Made by a program: the position numbers and the translations under genes
NCBI RefSeq assembly: GCF_002104995.1
Contig: NW_024468249.1
Span: forward strand, 2,170,001-2,234,000
From: Linderina pennispora
Taxonomy: Eukaryota > Kickxellomycota > Kickxellomycetes > Kickxellales > Kickxellaceae
Reading direction: 5' to 3'
DNA length: 64,000 nucleotides
In this document: one piece after another, positions 22,279 to 33,031 of the stretch
How positions within the stretch are numbered: the first letter of the stretch is position 1
Layout: the number at the start of each line of letters is the position of its first letter
The notes under the pieces: generated by a model
The model's input: only the letters and a program-made list of their open reading frames with translations
Databases searched by the model: none
What the model was told of the DNA's origin: nothing

Positions 22279-22988
22279 GGATATCCGACGAATTGATTAC
22301 ATATAGCGCCCAGATGTGGCGGGGGATGAAGGGGCAGATTAGTGAAAGGTAGAAAACACTATGTGTCAGATAAGTATCCTGCCACAAAAGCACTGGAACA
22401 TTGCGTCTCTTTTATATCTGCGCAAAGCACTCCACTGTGTCCGCCTCTCGCTTCATGAGAGCTAGCACACTTGCACAGAAGGGTTGAGCAGATTGCCGTA
22501 TTCGCCAGTGCGCACTGGAAAGGAACTTGCTGAGTAAAAGGATGTCGATCTGCCCAAAAATTTTCTCAAGATGGACTGGCAAATGTGCTGCCTTCCACAT
22601 CACGCTACTCCAAAACATTCGGCTGGCATAGGAACACAGAAAAATATTCTTCGCCATTTTCTCGGCGAAATGTGTGCTCTGCGTCCACCGACCCCGCTGC
22701 CAAGCTGCAGCTGCAGAAATGGCGCTCTTCAGTTTAATGGGGCTGCATGCTGCGGTTTGCCATCCAGGAACGTACAAGGCGGTAGAATTTGTCATCATAG
22801 CCGCACTCGGGGATGCTGCTGGGAGTGGCTCTTCCTTCGGTTCGAACCGGTCTCCCCCGGGTCGAGAGAACAATTGAAAAACCGAGTCGCTGGAACAGTC
22901 GGCACAGAGCGGAGATTTCGCACAGACGTTCTAGTGTGTCAGCAGCAGCACCAGCACCAGCACATAATGATGACGCACAAGCCGCTCC
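22279..22988. other. 710-bp intergenic region
   Basis: This contains the presumed promoter of the MFS gene (right-hand side of its start) and the 3' flank of the small gene at 22989. A GGTTCGAACC palindrome at about 22839-22848 was examined as a tRNA T-arm and did not fit. No gene is supported. Confidence 0.4.
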
Positions 22989-23318
22989 TCACTCGCTCGT
23001 TACCACTCCACACCTGGCACATTTTCGATACCCGTCCATCTCATGATCACCGCGGCAGCAGAACCACCACGCCTCGCTGCGATCTGCCTTCTCCCACACA
23101 TGCTTCTGTCCGTCGATACATGCTGTTGCTTCGATGCTGCTGTAGTTGATGCTGGTTTGCGAGTGGTTTGAGGCCGAGTACACAGAAGATAGGCCCAGAG
23201 AGCGCCGCCGCTGGATAATGTCCTCGGGCGATAGCGGTGCGGGCGGTGGGCAGTAGCCCGTGCGCTTCGTGGTAGCCGGCAATAAGGGCTTGTGCTCGTC
23301 GTCAGTGTAGCCGCGCAT
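22989..23318 (-). CDS. small Cys-rich protein with CIDG/H-W/CxxCG signature, copy A
   Basis: This intact 109-residue protein has a near-N-terminal acidic dileucine EHKPLL, a Ser-rich middle, then ACIDGQKHVW, WWFCC and a final CARCGVV. The same order (CIDG, His-x-Trp, Trp/Phe/Cys, CxxCG) occurs in the protein at 50529-50813, so they are paralogues. The paired C-x-x-C-G resembles small zinc-binding membrane-surface proteins such as LITAF or BRI3, but I cannot assign it to either. Start at ATG 23318 is the only one. It is divergent from the PQ-loop gene at 23680. Endolysosomal location is inferred from the dileucine. Confidence 0.7.
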   Translation of the reverse strand: MRGYTDDEHKPLLPATTKRTGYCPPPAPLSPEDIIQRRRSLGLSSVYSASNHSQTSINYSSIEATACIDGQKHVWEKADRSEAWWFCCRGDHEMDGYRKCARCGVVTSE

Positions 23319-23679
23319 TTCGCCAAAATAGTACAGAAAAAAAAGGAAATAGTGGAATTTCGCTAAAGAGGAAGGCAGGGGTTAATATTGTGTAGTGTTC
23401 AACCACCATGCATGAGCGGCATGTGCGGCATGAGCATAGCCACGTAAATACGCAGGCATGCGGCCGAGGCACAAGGATATCCAACAACCCAAGAAACCGA
23501 CGACCCTTCCCCATCGGTCGGGCATTCCCTTGGGGAAGCCACTTTAGGTGGGTACTATTGGGGTACGGGCCAGCGCCAGTGAAAAGGGGTCTCCCTCCAC
23601 GCAGCTGCTCTTTCGCTTCTTTACTTCACTTCTTTGTTTACTACTCTCCTGCGACAAACCCTTTACACACTCTTTAAAA
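23319..23679. promoter_or_regulatory. bidirectional promoter between small Cys-rich gene A and PQ-loop gene 1
   Basis: This 361-bp gap lies between two divergent starts. It is T/C-rich toward the PQ-loop side (23600-23675). Shared regulation of the pair is suggested only by the arrangement. Confidence 0.35.
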
Positions 23680-24687
23680 ATGAATTTGTATCTGCTGACG
23701 ACACACCGACAACAAATGCTCAGCGCCCTGCAGGAGGCAGCTTCTGATCCGCAGGCGCTGAAGCCCTCCAACGCAATGCTTTCGGATATGTTTGGCTACA
23801 TTTCGTTTGTATGCTGGCTGCTGGTTCTGTTGCCACAGCTGTACCTCAACTATAAGCGCAAGTCCAGCGAGGGCCTGTCGCTGGGATTCATCATGATGTG
23901 GCTCGCTGGCGATTTCTGTGACTGGTTTGGCGCGTACGTTGGTCGCCTGCTGCTGCCGGCGATCCTGATTGCGCTGTATTTCGTGTTCACCGACGTGGTT
24001 CTGCTGGGTCAAATGTTCTGCTACCGCAAGGGCGACGAGGACGCCTTTGGCGACTCCCAGCTGCCCGAGGGCGCCGAGCGCCAACCGCTGCTGGTGCGAC
24101 GCGGGCGGCGGGCATGCCGGCTGTCGGGGAGGAATGCGACCAAGCGCCGGCTGGCGGAGTACCAGGCAGCCGAGCACGCGGTGCTGCTGGATCACGGCAT
24201 CGTGGTTGAGCCAATTGCCACTAGTGGGCCGGACGAGGACCACGTGCGGCCAATCATGGGTGGCAAGCGTGTCAAGGCCACGCTGATTGCAGTACTGACG
24301 CTGGTGCTCCTGGTGGGGTCGGGTGTGGTGACCCGCGTGGTGCTGGCGAGCTACCCGGATGACCTGACCGACATGGTGTCGCAGGTGTTTGGCTACATGT
24401 CGGCAGCGTTGTTCTTTGTGGCCTACATTCCCCAGATTGCCTGGAACTTTGCCGCGCAGTCGACCGAGGGGCTGTCGGCGGGCATGTTTATTTTCACTGT
24501 CATCGGCAATGTCACGTACTGCCTGTCGATTCTGGCCTACTCGACCGAGCAGTCGTATCTGATTGCGTATGCGCCGTGGCTGTTTGGTGCTGCGGGCACT
24601 CTGGGCTTCGAGCTGCTCATCCTGTGGCAGTGCTATTTCTATTCCCGCTGCTGCGGGCCCAACGGTCGTGACGAGGACGACGACTAA
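23680..24687 (+). CDS. PQ-loop vacuolar transporter 1 (Ypq/RTC2/PQLC2-like)
   Basis: PQ-loop proteins of this type export cationic amino acids from the vacuole or lysosome. The protein has 335 residues and seven predicted helices. The two PQ repeats are LLPQLYLNYKRKSSEGLS and IPQIAWNFAAQSTEGLS, each with the conserved Pro-Gln. The central cytosolic loop contains ERQPLL, an ExxPLL acidic dileucine as used for lysosomal sorting of PQLC2. The frame is open upstream to 23548, but the ATG at 23680 follows AAAA and places the first helix correctly. The C-terminus is acidic (DEDDD). The divergent neighbour is small Cys-rich copy A. Confidence 0.9.
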   Translation: MNLYLLTTHRQQMLSALQEAASDPQALKPSNAMLSDMFGYISFVCWLLVLLPQLYLNYKRKSSEGLSLGFIMMWLAGDFCDWFGAYVGRLLLPAILIALYFVFTDVVLLGQMFCYRKGDEDAFGDSQLPEGAERQPLLVRRGRRACRLSGRNATKRRLAEYQAAEHAVLLDHGIVVEPIATSGPDEDHVRPIMGGKRVKATLIAVLTLVLLVGSGVVTRVVLASYPDDLTDMVSQVFGYMSAALFFVAYIPQIAWNFAAQSTEGLSAGMFIFTVIGNVTYCLSILAYSTEQSYLIAYAPWLFGAAGTLGFELLILWQCYFYSRCCGPNGRDEDDD

Positions 24688-25654
24688 TTTTTTCTGTACA
24701 AATAAAAAAAAACCTGTTCTCGCTATCAGGCCCACCTTCCTAAATGGGCATTATTTGCTCTGGGCAAAATCGGTGCCTCGCGCCGCAACAGTTTCACGTG
24801 TGGATAAAGCGAGTCACAAAAGAAAGCGCTGCCCTCGCTGCTCCTGATTGCAGCCCATCTTGTTTGGGCATGTGGTTCGGAGCTAATGATATAGATAAGT
24901 CGAATTCTCCGAGTCACCAGCAGCCTTTTGGAGCCTGCGGGTTTTGGCCCAGAGATTAAGAGCCATCTGAAGATTACGAGCAGGTAGAGGGAAAACGGCC
25001 GCGATAGGATATTTGCTTGAAAAGTCACCAAGGATAATACAGAATGCGGCGGTTATGTCTTCTGCGAAATAGGCGCCCAGCAAGGCGGTGGTCGATGCGT
25101 GGCCATCGATGATGGTGATGGTGATGATGATGAAATGCACTGCTAAAGAAGGTCCACGACAACTTTCCCAGACACGCCAGCGTTTGCTTCACACGCGCCT
25201 TGGTATGTGGACGGCGTCCGCGCTCTCGCATCACTGGGTGTGGGAAATCGTATGCTCCGGAGAGATCGGCATCCAGGACTCAAATAGCGGTTTCGGAAAA
25301 TTACAGGCGTCCGTTGTGGCATCCTTGGACGAGTGCAGCACAGTCGCTTGATTGCAAGATAGGAGAATTTGTAGTCACATTGCCCTGAGCTGAAAATTTG
25401 TCAGGCAAGATAAAAAATAAAGCGATTCTCATGCACCAGCATGAGGGCAGAGCAAAAAGGTCCTTATCACGGATTTGTGAAAATGGGCGCTGGCTGGAGA
25501 AAAAGCCGTCATGGCTTCGTATCCCGACAAGGCCTGGGCAGGTATATAAGGACTCTCGGGTCGGCATGTGGCAGGTAGACTCCATTCATTCACAAAAAGC
25601 AGTCACTGCACTTTTTCTCTCTACCCCCTCTGTAATATTATACACATCTCGCAA
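24688..25654. other. 967-bp intergenic region upstream of SFC1
   Basis: No gene is supported. A short GATGGT/GATGAT repeat lies at about 25108-25132. The SFC1 promoter occupies the right end, with a TATA box at 25543. Confidence 0.4.
25543..25550 (+). promoter_or_regulatory. TATA box of SFC1
   Basis: TATATAAG lies 105 bp upstream of the SFC1 start codon. It is followed by a pyrimidine-rich leader (25605-25650). Confidence 0.65.
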
Positions 25655-26635
25655 ATGGCTTCCAAGACCACCACTGCCTCCGCTCCTAACAAGAAGACTC
25701 TGACCACACATCTGCTCGCTGGCGGCGCCGCCGGACTGGCCGAGGCACTCTGCTGCCACCCGCTGGACACAATCAAGGTGCGCATGCAGCTGAACAACAT
25801 GCGTCGGGCACCGGTCAATGCCGCGGCGCCCCTGCCCAAGTCGTTCCTGGGCGTTGGTCAGCGCATCGTTCAGCGCGAGGGCATCTTAGCGCTGTACAAG
25901 GGCCTGGGCGCAGTTGTATCGGGCATCGTGCCCAAGATGGCCATTCGGTTCTCGAGCTTTGAGCTGTACAAGTCGTGGCTGGCCGATGAGACCGGCAAGG
26001 TCGCCACATCCGGCGTGTTCCTGGCGGGTCTGGGTGCCGGTGTCACCGAGGCTGTGGCTGTGGTGACCCCGATGGATGTCATCAAGATCCGGCTGCAGGC
26101 GCAGCGGCACTCGACCGTCGACCCGCAGGACGTGCCAAAGTACCGCAACGCCATCCATGCCGCCTTCACCATCATCAAGGAGGAGGGCCCGATGACGCTC
26201 TACAAGGGCGTGGCGCTGACCGCGCTGCGCCAGGCAACCAACCAGGCTGTCAACTTTACGTTCTACCAGGAGTTCAAGCGGATTGCGCGCCAGCTGCAGG
26301 GTCTCGATGAGCTGCCATCATACCAGCATCTGATTCTCGGTGGTGTCAGCGGCGCCATGGGCCCGATCTCCAATGCGCCCATCGACACGATCAAGACCCG
26401 CATCCAAAAGTCGACATCTGTCGCCGGCGAGTCGGGATGGACGCGCTTCGTCACGGTCACACGCGACATCGCACAGAAGGAGGGATACAAGGCCTTCTAC
26501 CGGGGTCTTACACCGCGCGTGCTGCGCGTGGCACCTGGCCAGGCTATCACATTCATGGTGTACGAGAAGGTCAAGAGCTGGATCGACCTTTGGAACGACC
26601 GCAAGCAGGTCAGCCTGGCCAGCCAGCACGCATAA
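25655..26635 (+). CDS. SFC1: mitochondrial succinate/fumarate carrier
   Basis: SFC1/ACR1 exchanges cytosolic succinate for mitochondrial fumarate at the inner membrane and is needed for growth on acetate or ethanol via the glyoxylate cycle. The 326-residue protein has three mitochondrial-carrier repeats with signatures HPLDTIKVRMQ, TPMDVIKIRLQ and APIDTIKTRIQ. The first repeat and the following LYKGLGAVVSGIVPK match SFC1 rather than ADP/ATP or citrate carriers. ATG 25655 is chosen because it lies just after the TATA box and leader; the frame is open further upstream but those residues do not look like carrier sequence. No break was seen. Confidence 0.9.
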   Translation: MASKTTTASAPNKKTLTTHLLAGGAAGLAEALCCHPLDTIKVRMQLNNMRRAPVNAAAPLPKSFLGVGQRIVQREGILALYKGLGAVVSGIVPKMAIRFSSFELYKSWLADETGKVATSGVFLAGLGAGVTEAVAVVTPMDVIKIRLQAQRHSTVDPQDVPKYRNAIHAAFTIIKEEGPMTLYKGVALTALRQATNQAVNFTFYQEFKRIARQLQGLDELPSYQHLILGGVSGAMGPISNAPIDTIKTRIQKSTSVAGESGWTRFVTVTRDIAQKEGYKAFYRGLTPRVLRVAPGQAITFMVYEKVKSWIDLWNDRKQVSLASQHA

Positions 26636-28418
26636 AACACCCATTTTTTCACATGTCACACCCCCGTACACTTTATAAATTTTCACCGCCTTTCGCTAAT
26701 AGTCACACTCGACGGAATTATTGCCTACACTCTGAATAGCCCTCATTTCTAAAGCCGAAAGTGTTGAGTGTGTTGAGCACCAGCACAAGAGTTCTGGGTG
26801 TGGCATTGATGCTGGTGGTTGCCTATATAGCCGCCCATCAGGGTGTCTGATGAATATATCATCCTGGTAAATGAAGGAAATGCATTGCTGCCTCTAAGCC
26901 TGCATGTGCTGTGTTTCAGGGTCTGAGTGTGGAGAACGGAATAAGAGAAGCTGCGGCTCCTTCCTCTCTTTCATTCTCTCCTTCATTCTCTCCCTCATTC
27001 TTGCTATTAATTTCCTCTCTAAAAATAATGAGACGACCAAGTATCTTTTGCAACAAACTGCCCTCCATTGCACTGTGTAGTTCTTTTGTTATCATTGTCG
27101 GCATGTAGGTGCTAGACCTATGGCGCTCGCATTGCGAGCTTGGCTAGTCGGTAAGATTTAGACAGTCGATAATGTGGCAGGGAGTCTGTCACAGGGCGAT
27201 AGCAATTGTCTGGAAAGTTAAAAAAGAATTTACTCTTGCAGACTTGCTCTGGTGCTTGCTCTGGTGCTTGATCGGTGCTAGCGATGCTGCTTTGGTTCGC
27301 CATTGCTGGCAGCAGCCGAGTACTTCTTTGCTTGCCTGCAGTCTAGGTGGCAGCAGGGCCATCAGGGGCGGGGTCAGTAGCAGAACCCTGCAAGAGTTTT
27401 GTCTGTCTGGCACAGCAGGAGGTATGTGCCCCCAAAGAGAGCCCGATGCAACCAGCCTGTAGGTATGGTATAACGATGTTTATCGCGGAAGGTTGCAGAG
27501 CAGTGGTGGGGTTCATCCCACTGTCCAGGGCAGGTGATTCTTGCGTAGTCAGATGTATCCATCGAGTGGTTGGCGATACGCATCGCCGAGTCGAGCCCCG
27601 CACCAAGGTATGCCATGGCTGGCAGCTACGAAAGTTAGATAACGGAATGTAGAGGAGTTTGTAGGGAAGTCGGAATGGGTGGGAAGGGGTGAGGTATTAG
27701 AAAAGGTGGATGGCACAGGAAAGGCCGCTTTTATATGTAGGATATATGTTGGCCAGCAAGCCAATGGTTCCTTTTTTGAGCACTCATAAACAAATGAGAT
27801 CGATTGCGGGCCGTGCGGACAGCCTGCTATCACCCTCACCGGCTTAAGTTCATGGTTCCAAGTTTAGGTGCCGGGGATGTGGAAGTTGTTATTTGTTTTT
27901 TACATTACTGCATCTATGAAATGCGAAGCAATTGAGATGAGTGGTACTTTAGTAGAACCAAGGTTCTGGATCCGGTTATTCGAGTGCTTTTGAGATATAT
28001 CTGTCACCTTAGGATCTGAATCCATCGGCCATAAAAGAATGCTGTTTGCTAAGAGTTTACAGAGCGAGTCACGCATACTCGCTGCGAGGGTCAAAAGGGC
28101 TTCAGTTTTTCAACTAATTAACAAGGTTCTAGCGGACAGTCGGACACTTTTGGACTATAAAGTCACATAGAGAGGTAAAGATCTATCCAAAAGGGATTAG
28201 CGCTCAAGCAGCGGTCTCTCGGATGCATAGGACGAGTCTGCTGAAAATAAATCTACCAGCAAGCACCACATGCATTCGAGAGAGCCCCGCATCCCGTCAA
28301 ACAGGCTGGTGCCTGTGCGATTTTACTTTCAGGTGAAATCTTGCTTATACGCGACAGCCCCATGATGAGGATCAGCTCTTGCCTGACTGTTGGATTGGCT
28401 CTAGCGAAAAAAAGACAC
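26636..28418. other. 1.8-kb intergenic region
   Basis: A CTCTCTTTC/CATTCTCTC tract occurs at about 26957-27000. AT content rises from 27840 to 28250. No open frame is supported. It separates the 3' ends of SFC1 (plus) and the Zn2Cys6 gene (minus), so it should hold mainly terminators; I could not identify a specific one. Confidence 0.4.
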
Positions 28419-30817
28419 CTATTGGTTGTTTGCATCAGGAATGCTGCTGGTGCGTAGGATCCGCTCCCACTGCGCGGCCTCATCGTCCTCAGGAATCGGG
28501 TCGCCAGGTATTGCTGCATCCTGCACCTGGTGCAACTTGGTCTGCCCCATGGCATGGTAGATGTCAAAGTGCGGAGTCGGCATAAACGGACGCTCCGGAT
28601 GCGCCTCCTTCTCTCTCCTTACTGACATGTGCATGCGATCGACGGCCTTTGCGATGGCAGCGGCCGGATTGTCCGTCTCGCTTTTGTCTCTCCTGCCTCT
28701 CTGCTCGCCGCCACTGCTAAATCCGCGGTCGACAATCAGCGTGCGCAGGGACATCGACATGACGCTGGCAAAGCCCCACCGTGGGGTTACATACTCGAGG
28801 TACTCTAGGCCGTTCTGTACATGGTCAATGGCATCCATTGTGTGCTTGGGGTCGGACTGCCAGGCGCACGAGTACATGCTGACGATGCAGGCTTGGAACA
28901 CGATGCACGAGACGAATGGGTTGATGACGCGCAGCTGCGTGCGCCGGATCAGCGGCACCACACGATGCACCAGGCGTGCAGACATCACGGCCTGCGAGCG
29001 TGCCCACACCAGCGTCTCTTCCTCCTTGGCGGTCATGGCGCGGGCGGATGGCAGCCACGTATCCTTGATCATGCACATAAAGAGCACAGCGATACTCGCA
29101 CATCAGTCCTAAAAACAGCCGGCCGGGCGCCTGCGCAAAAGTGCTGTCGATCTCCTCGTTTGTGCCATGGGCCAGCACCTTGAACCAGGGCAGCTTGTCC
29201 TGCCACTCCTCGACACGCTTATAGATGACCTGGAACTCGGCCGGGAACATCTCATTCTCGGGATTCAGACGGCACTGCATTATGCTGATGTCGTAGATGA
29301 TGGCCAGAATATCGATTTGCTGCGTAATCATGTCCTGGTCGATCGCTCATCACCAGCGCCGGGCCCAGCATCGCCAGCCCGCTCTTGTCGTTATTAAGCA
29401 GTGTTTTCATCGAGCGGCGTCGGCGCATTGCACTGCACGTCGTGAATCGACAGGCACTGCGGAAGATCGCTCAGCGTCGATGTCATGACATCGTACGTGT
29501 ACAGTTGCCAGAACACGCGGCGTTTCCACTCGAGGTCAACCGGCGAGTCGTCGCGGAACATTGCCGTGCTCATGGGCGAGTCCAGGGCGTGGAACCGCAG
29601 GCGGATGGCCATCTGCGAGCTGAGCGAATGCATAATCCACGCACGATTCAGGCCCGCCTGCGAGATGATCATGGCAAACAGCAGCAGTGCTACACAGTGC
29701 TCGACCGAGTCGTACTCGAGGCACTCAAACAGCGACTTGTATGCTCGCTCAATGAACCGGTTGCGCACCCCCATCTTGTTGGTGCCTGTGCCCTCCAGCG
29801 ACGGGTGGTTCGAGAACCGGCAGGCATCGGCAAGCATCACATTCAGCATGGATGTGGCACACGGCCCTCGCGCCTGAGCCGGTCGAACATCTTGCGTGGC
29901 ACCACCGCCACAATGTTTATCTCGGCGTTGGCGTAGAACGTATCAATCAGGTGGTCCTCGAGGCCAGGTCTCGCTCATATTCATCATCGCCTCGATGGAC
30001 CGCTGGTCTACCGGATCCAGCCCAGCCATAGGATCGGATGGCGCTGTACTGGCCCTTTGCTCCTCATCTTCCTCCTCATCGTACTCGGACACGCTATTGG
30101 CGTGCGGGCGCTTGTGGCCAGCCAATCCCAGCAGCTGGTCAAGTTTGCCGCTCAGCTGATCGACTTTGCTTGCCAACCCCTGGATTTCCCTGCGCATCTG
30201 TGATGCCTCGGTGCTCCACGCCGCGCCATCCTCGGTCGCAGCCCCACTGCCCGACGGCGCCTCCGAGGGCTCGACGCTTCTGCTCGCATTCTCCGTGCTT
30301 GTGTTGCTGCAGCCGCGATGGCGGTGGATGGATCCGGGGGCTCTCTATTGGTGTGGCCGAGCTGGTGGTTTTGATCTTCTTGCCCGCCCTTCTCCTGGGC
30401 GTGGCCAGCGGGCTGTAATGGCACACCTCCTGGTACCGGATACACGACGAGCACATTGGCTTTCTCGCCCGAGCACCTGATTTTGCGCCGTCGGCAGCTG
30501 TCGCACGATTGCAGCAGCTTTACCGGGGGCTGGTGGAGCTGCTGCTGCTGCCGCTGCCGCTGGTGCAGGTGGTGCAGGGCGCTGGGACCCGGGTAGAATC
30601 TGGGCACCTCTGTATACAGCTCTGGCTGCGTCTGTGCGTTTTCAGTCACTGAACTGGTGTGAAACCCGAAGCTGTACGGGTGCTGCTGCTTCACTGTGGG
30701 CGGCGGTGCCACCATGCGGGGCGGCGGCGGGCGGCCGAGACTAGTGCTTATTGGCGGGAGCTGCGTGCCGCCTCCTGCCGGCGCCGGATAGTCTGTGTAC
30801 TGATTGCCGTTTTGCAT
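28419..30817 (-). CDS. Zn2Cys6 transcription factor with fungal middle homology region
   Basis: This is a fungal binuclear zinc-cluster regulator of about 790 residues. The N-terminus is Pro/Gln/His-rich. The cluster CDSCRRRKIRCSGEKAMC then CxxC and x6-C fits the canonical six-Cys spacing once one surplus A near 30459 is skipped. A coiled-coil-like segment with KVDQLSGKLDQLLG and an acidic stretch follow. The middle homology region includes LIDTFYANAEINIV and FWQLYTYDVMTSTLSDLP. Breaks: surplus G near 30290, surplus G 29956/29957, surplus T near 29396 (at TAA), surplus C near 29345, surplus T 29088 (CGC [T] GTG), and one -1 class break near 29865. Target genes are unknown. SFC1 lies on its 3' side. 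Confidence 0.8.
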
Positions 30818-31592
30818 TCTGAATTTCTTTGCGGTTATAAAAGAACAAAATAGGATAGGTGGGAAAAAGGATAATATGAACGGGGAAATAAGGAAGATGG
30901 GGTCGTGTGGAGTCAACAAAAAATCCTGGACAAGAACAAAAGGAAAGTGCAAAAGCGACTATTAAATGTTTTTTTAGCCTGCTGATAACACGCAGAAAGG
31001 AAAAGGAAGCCCACGGCTGTGGAAATGGACCGGTTGAGGAACCTTTGCTCCTGCTGGCAGAATGTTAGGTTTCGGATTTCCCAGCCAACCCCCGCTACTG
31101 TGCTCCGCCAAATGGTGACAAATCGAGGAGAGATGCCCCTGTTGGACACCACATTTCACCTGTTGTCGCTTAAAGCGCAAAGATCGCCCGTAAACAACCG
31201 CTGCATCGAGTGGTGAGACGACCGATTCATGCACCTGCTGGGGGCAAATGGTTGGGCTGTAGAAGCAGCACTGTGCTCCTCCTGTCCAGCTCCCATTCAT
31301 TTCTGCAGAAACCGGTACCAGCCCTGGCAGAGCACATGAAGGAGTCAACTGGGCGCTAGTGTAGGTTCCAGTATACCCCGCTGGGCTACAGTCAGACCAC
31401 ACACTATATCAGGCAAGACGCTGCCGCCACTGGTGCACCACGACAAAACAGCAGTGATGGCGGGTCTGTCCCCCTACTGTTTGGCTCCATTCCAGAAAAC
31501 TGGACAGCGGGAGTATTCCAACCAGTACCTACTGTACAGAAGCACGGTTGCTGGATGCTACAGAAAAATGTAATGTATTTGAAAAGACCATT
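30818..31592. other. 775-bp intergenic region
   Basis: This contains the upstream region of the Zn2Cys6 gene, A-rich near 30830-30975, and the 3' flank of MET2. Small open frames on both strands show no recognisable features. Confidence 0.4.
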
Positions 31593-33031
31593 CTACCACT
31601 TCATCACGTCTACCTCGGCTTCGCCAAACACGCTAGACTTGTTGATAACGAATTCGGACGGCGCATTGACATCGGCGTCCTCGGAGGCAAATTCTGGCAG
31701 CTGGTCACGCACGAACGACCGGATCAGGCGGTTCAGCTGTGAGAACTCTAGCAAGAACCCATCGTGGCCGTCGGGCGAGTCGATGGTGGCCATCTGCGCC
31801 TTGGGGATGTGCTCAGCCAGCTCGTACTGCTCATTGATCGTAAACAGGCCGTCGGACTCGATACCGACCACCAGAGCCGGCTGCTTCAACGTCTTCAAAG
31901 CGCCGATATAGCTGCCGCGGCAGTGGCCCAGATCGTGCATATCCATCTTGCGAGTAATGGCAATGTAGCAGTTGGCGTCGAACCGCTTGGTGAACTTGTC
32001 GCCCTGGTACCGCAGGTAGCTCTGCGCAGAGAAGATGCTGGATGACGACCGGTCGTCCATGGCGCTGCGCGGGGAATCGGCACCTGTGGTGAGCCGTGCC
32101 GGCTCACTGTCGCTGCTGCTAGACTCTGAGCTGGTATCAGTGGCCGGATCGACCAGGTTGACACTCTTGTACACTTTGACGTTGCCTGTGGTCATCATCT
32201 TGCGGCCAAAGCGAGACTCGAACGAGTCGCGCGACCGGTATGTGAGCAATGCGGACATGCGAGCCGCCGACAAGCCATGATCGGGCTTTTTGTCTGCAGT
32301 GTAATTGCCATCGCCTATAAATAAAACCGACAAATTAGATCACAATATCACCTCGAGATTATGCACGGCCGCTCCTTGCATCGGGCAAGCACGCAATCTG
32401 CGCCAGGGATGGTGCAATTCCATCTGTACTTACAGTAGTTTGGGTCGCTGTAGATGGCCTGACGCTGGGCCTCGCCCCAGCTGATGCCCCACGCCGAGTG
32501 CTTTCCACAGGTGGCAATGGGCACGATAACCCGCACGTATTCTGGGCCGAACATGGCCCACTCCAAGCACTGCATGCCGCCAAGCGACCCGCCAATGCAG
32601 ATAGCAACCTGCTTGACGCCCAGCAGATCAAGCACGGTCCGGTGCAGCTTGACGTCGTCGCGGATGCTGGTCAGCGGAAAGTCTGGGCCGTACGCCTTGC
32701 TGGTCTCTGGGTTCTTTGTCAGTGGCGATGCGGTGCCGTACGGGCTGCCCAGGACATTACAGCAGATGACAAAGAACTTGCTGGTGTCAAATGCGCGGCC
32801 AGCACCCAGCAGGGGCCCCCACCAGTCGGAGACATCAGCAGAGCCGGTCAGTGCGTGGCAGATCACCATGCAGTTGTTTGCGGCAGCATTGAGCTGACCC
32901 CATGTCTTGTAGGCGACGGGCACGTCGTGCAGTGTAATACCAGACTCGAGTGTGAACTCGGACAGGGTCAGAATGGACTGGCTATCGACGAGCGCTGTGA
33001 ACGAGTTTGCGCTGTTGTTGTACGCAACCAT
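31593..33031 (-). CDS. MET2: homoserine O-acetyltransferase
   Basis: MET2 acetylates L-homoserine with acetyl-CoA, the first committed step toward methionine in fungi. Two exons (32434-33031 and 31593-32314) are joined across a 119-nt intron at 32315-32433 with a GTAAGT donor and a TTATAG acceptor; the joined protein has 439 residues. The alpha/beta-hydrolase triad is visible: Ser in GGSLGGMQ, Asp in VVGIESDGLF and His in SPDGHDGF. LTYRSRDSFESRFGRK is a family hallmark. A Ser/Asp-rich insertion of about 40 residues precedes SAQSYLRYQG, as in other fungal enzymes. The ATG at 33031 is preferred; an in-frame upstream start at 33136 would add 35 unsupported residues. Confidence 0.92.

Noticed and set aside
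22835-22860. tRNA T-arm (GGTTCGAACC)
   Set aside because: The flanks do not form a 5-bp stem with a 7-nt loop, and no acceptor or anticodon arms can be folded around it.
23674-24735. 353-codon minus-strand open frame
   Set aside because: It is antisense to PQ-loop 1, which has both PQ motifs and seven helices.
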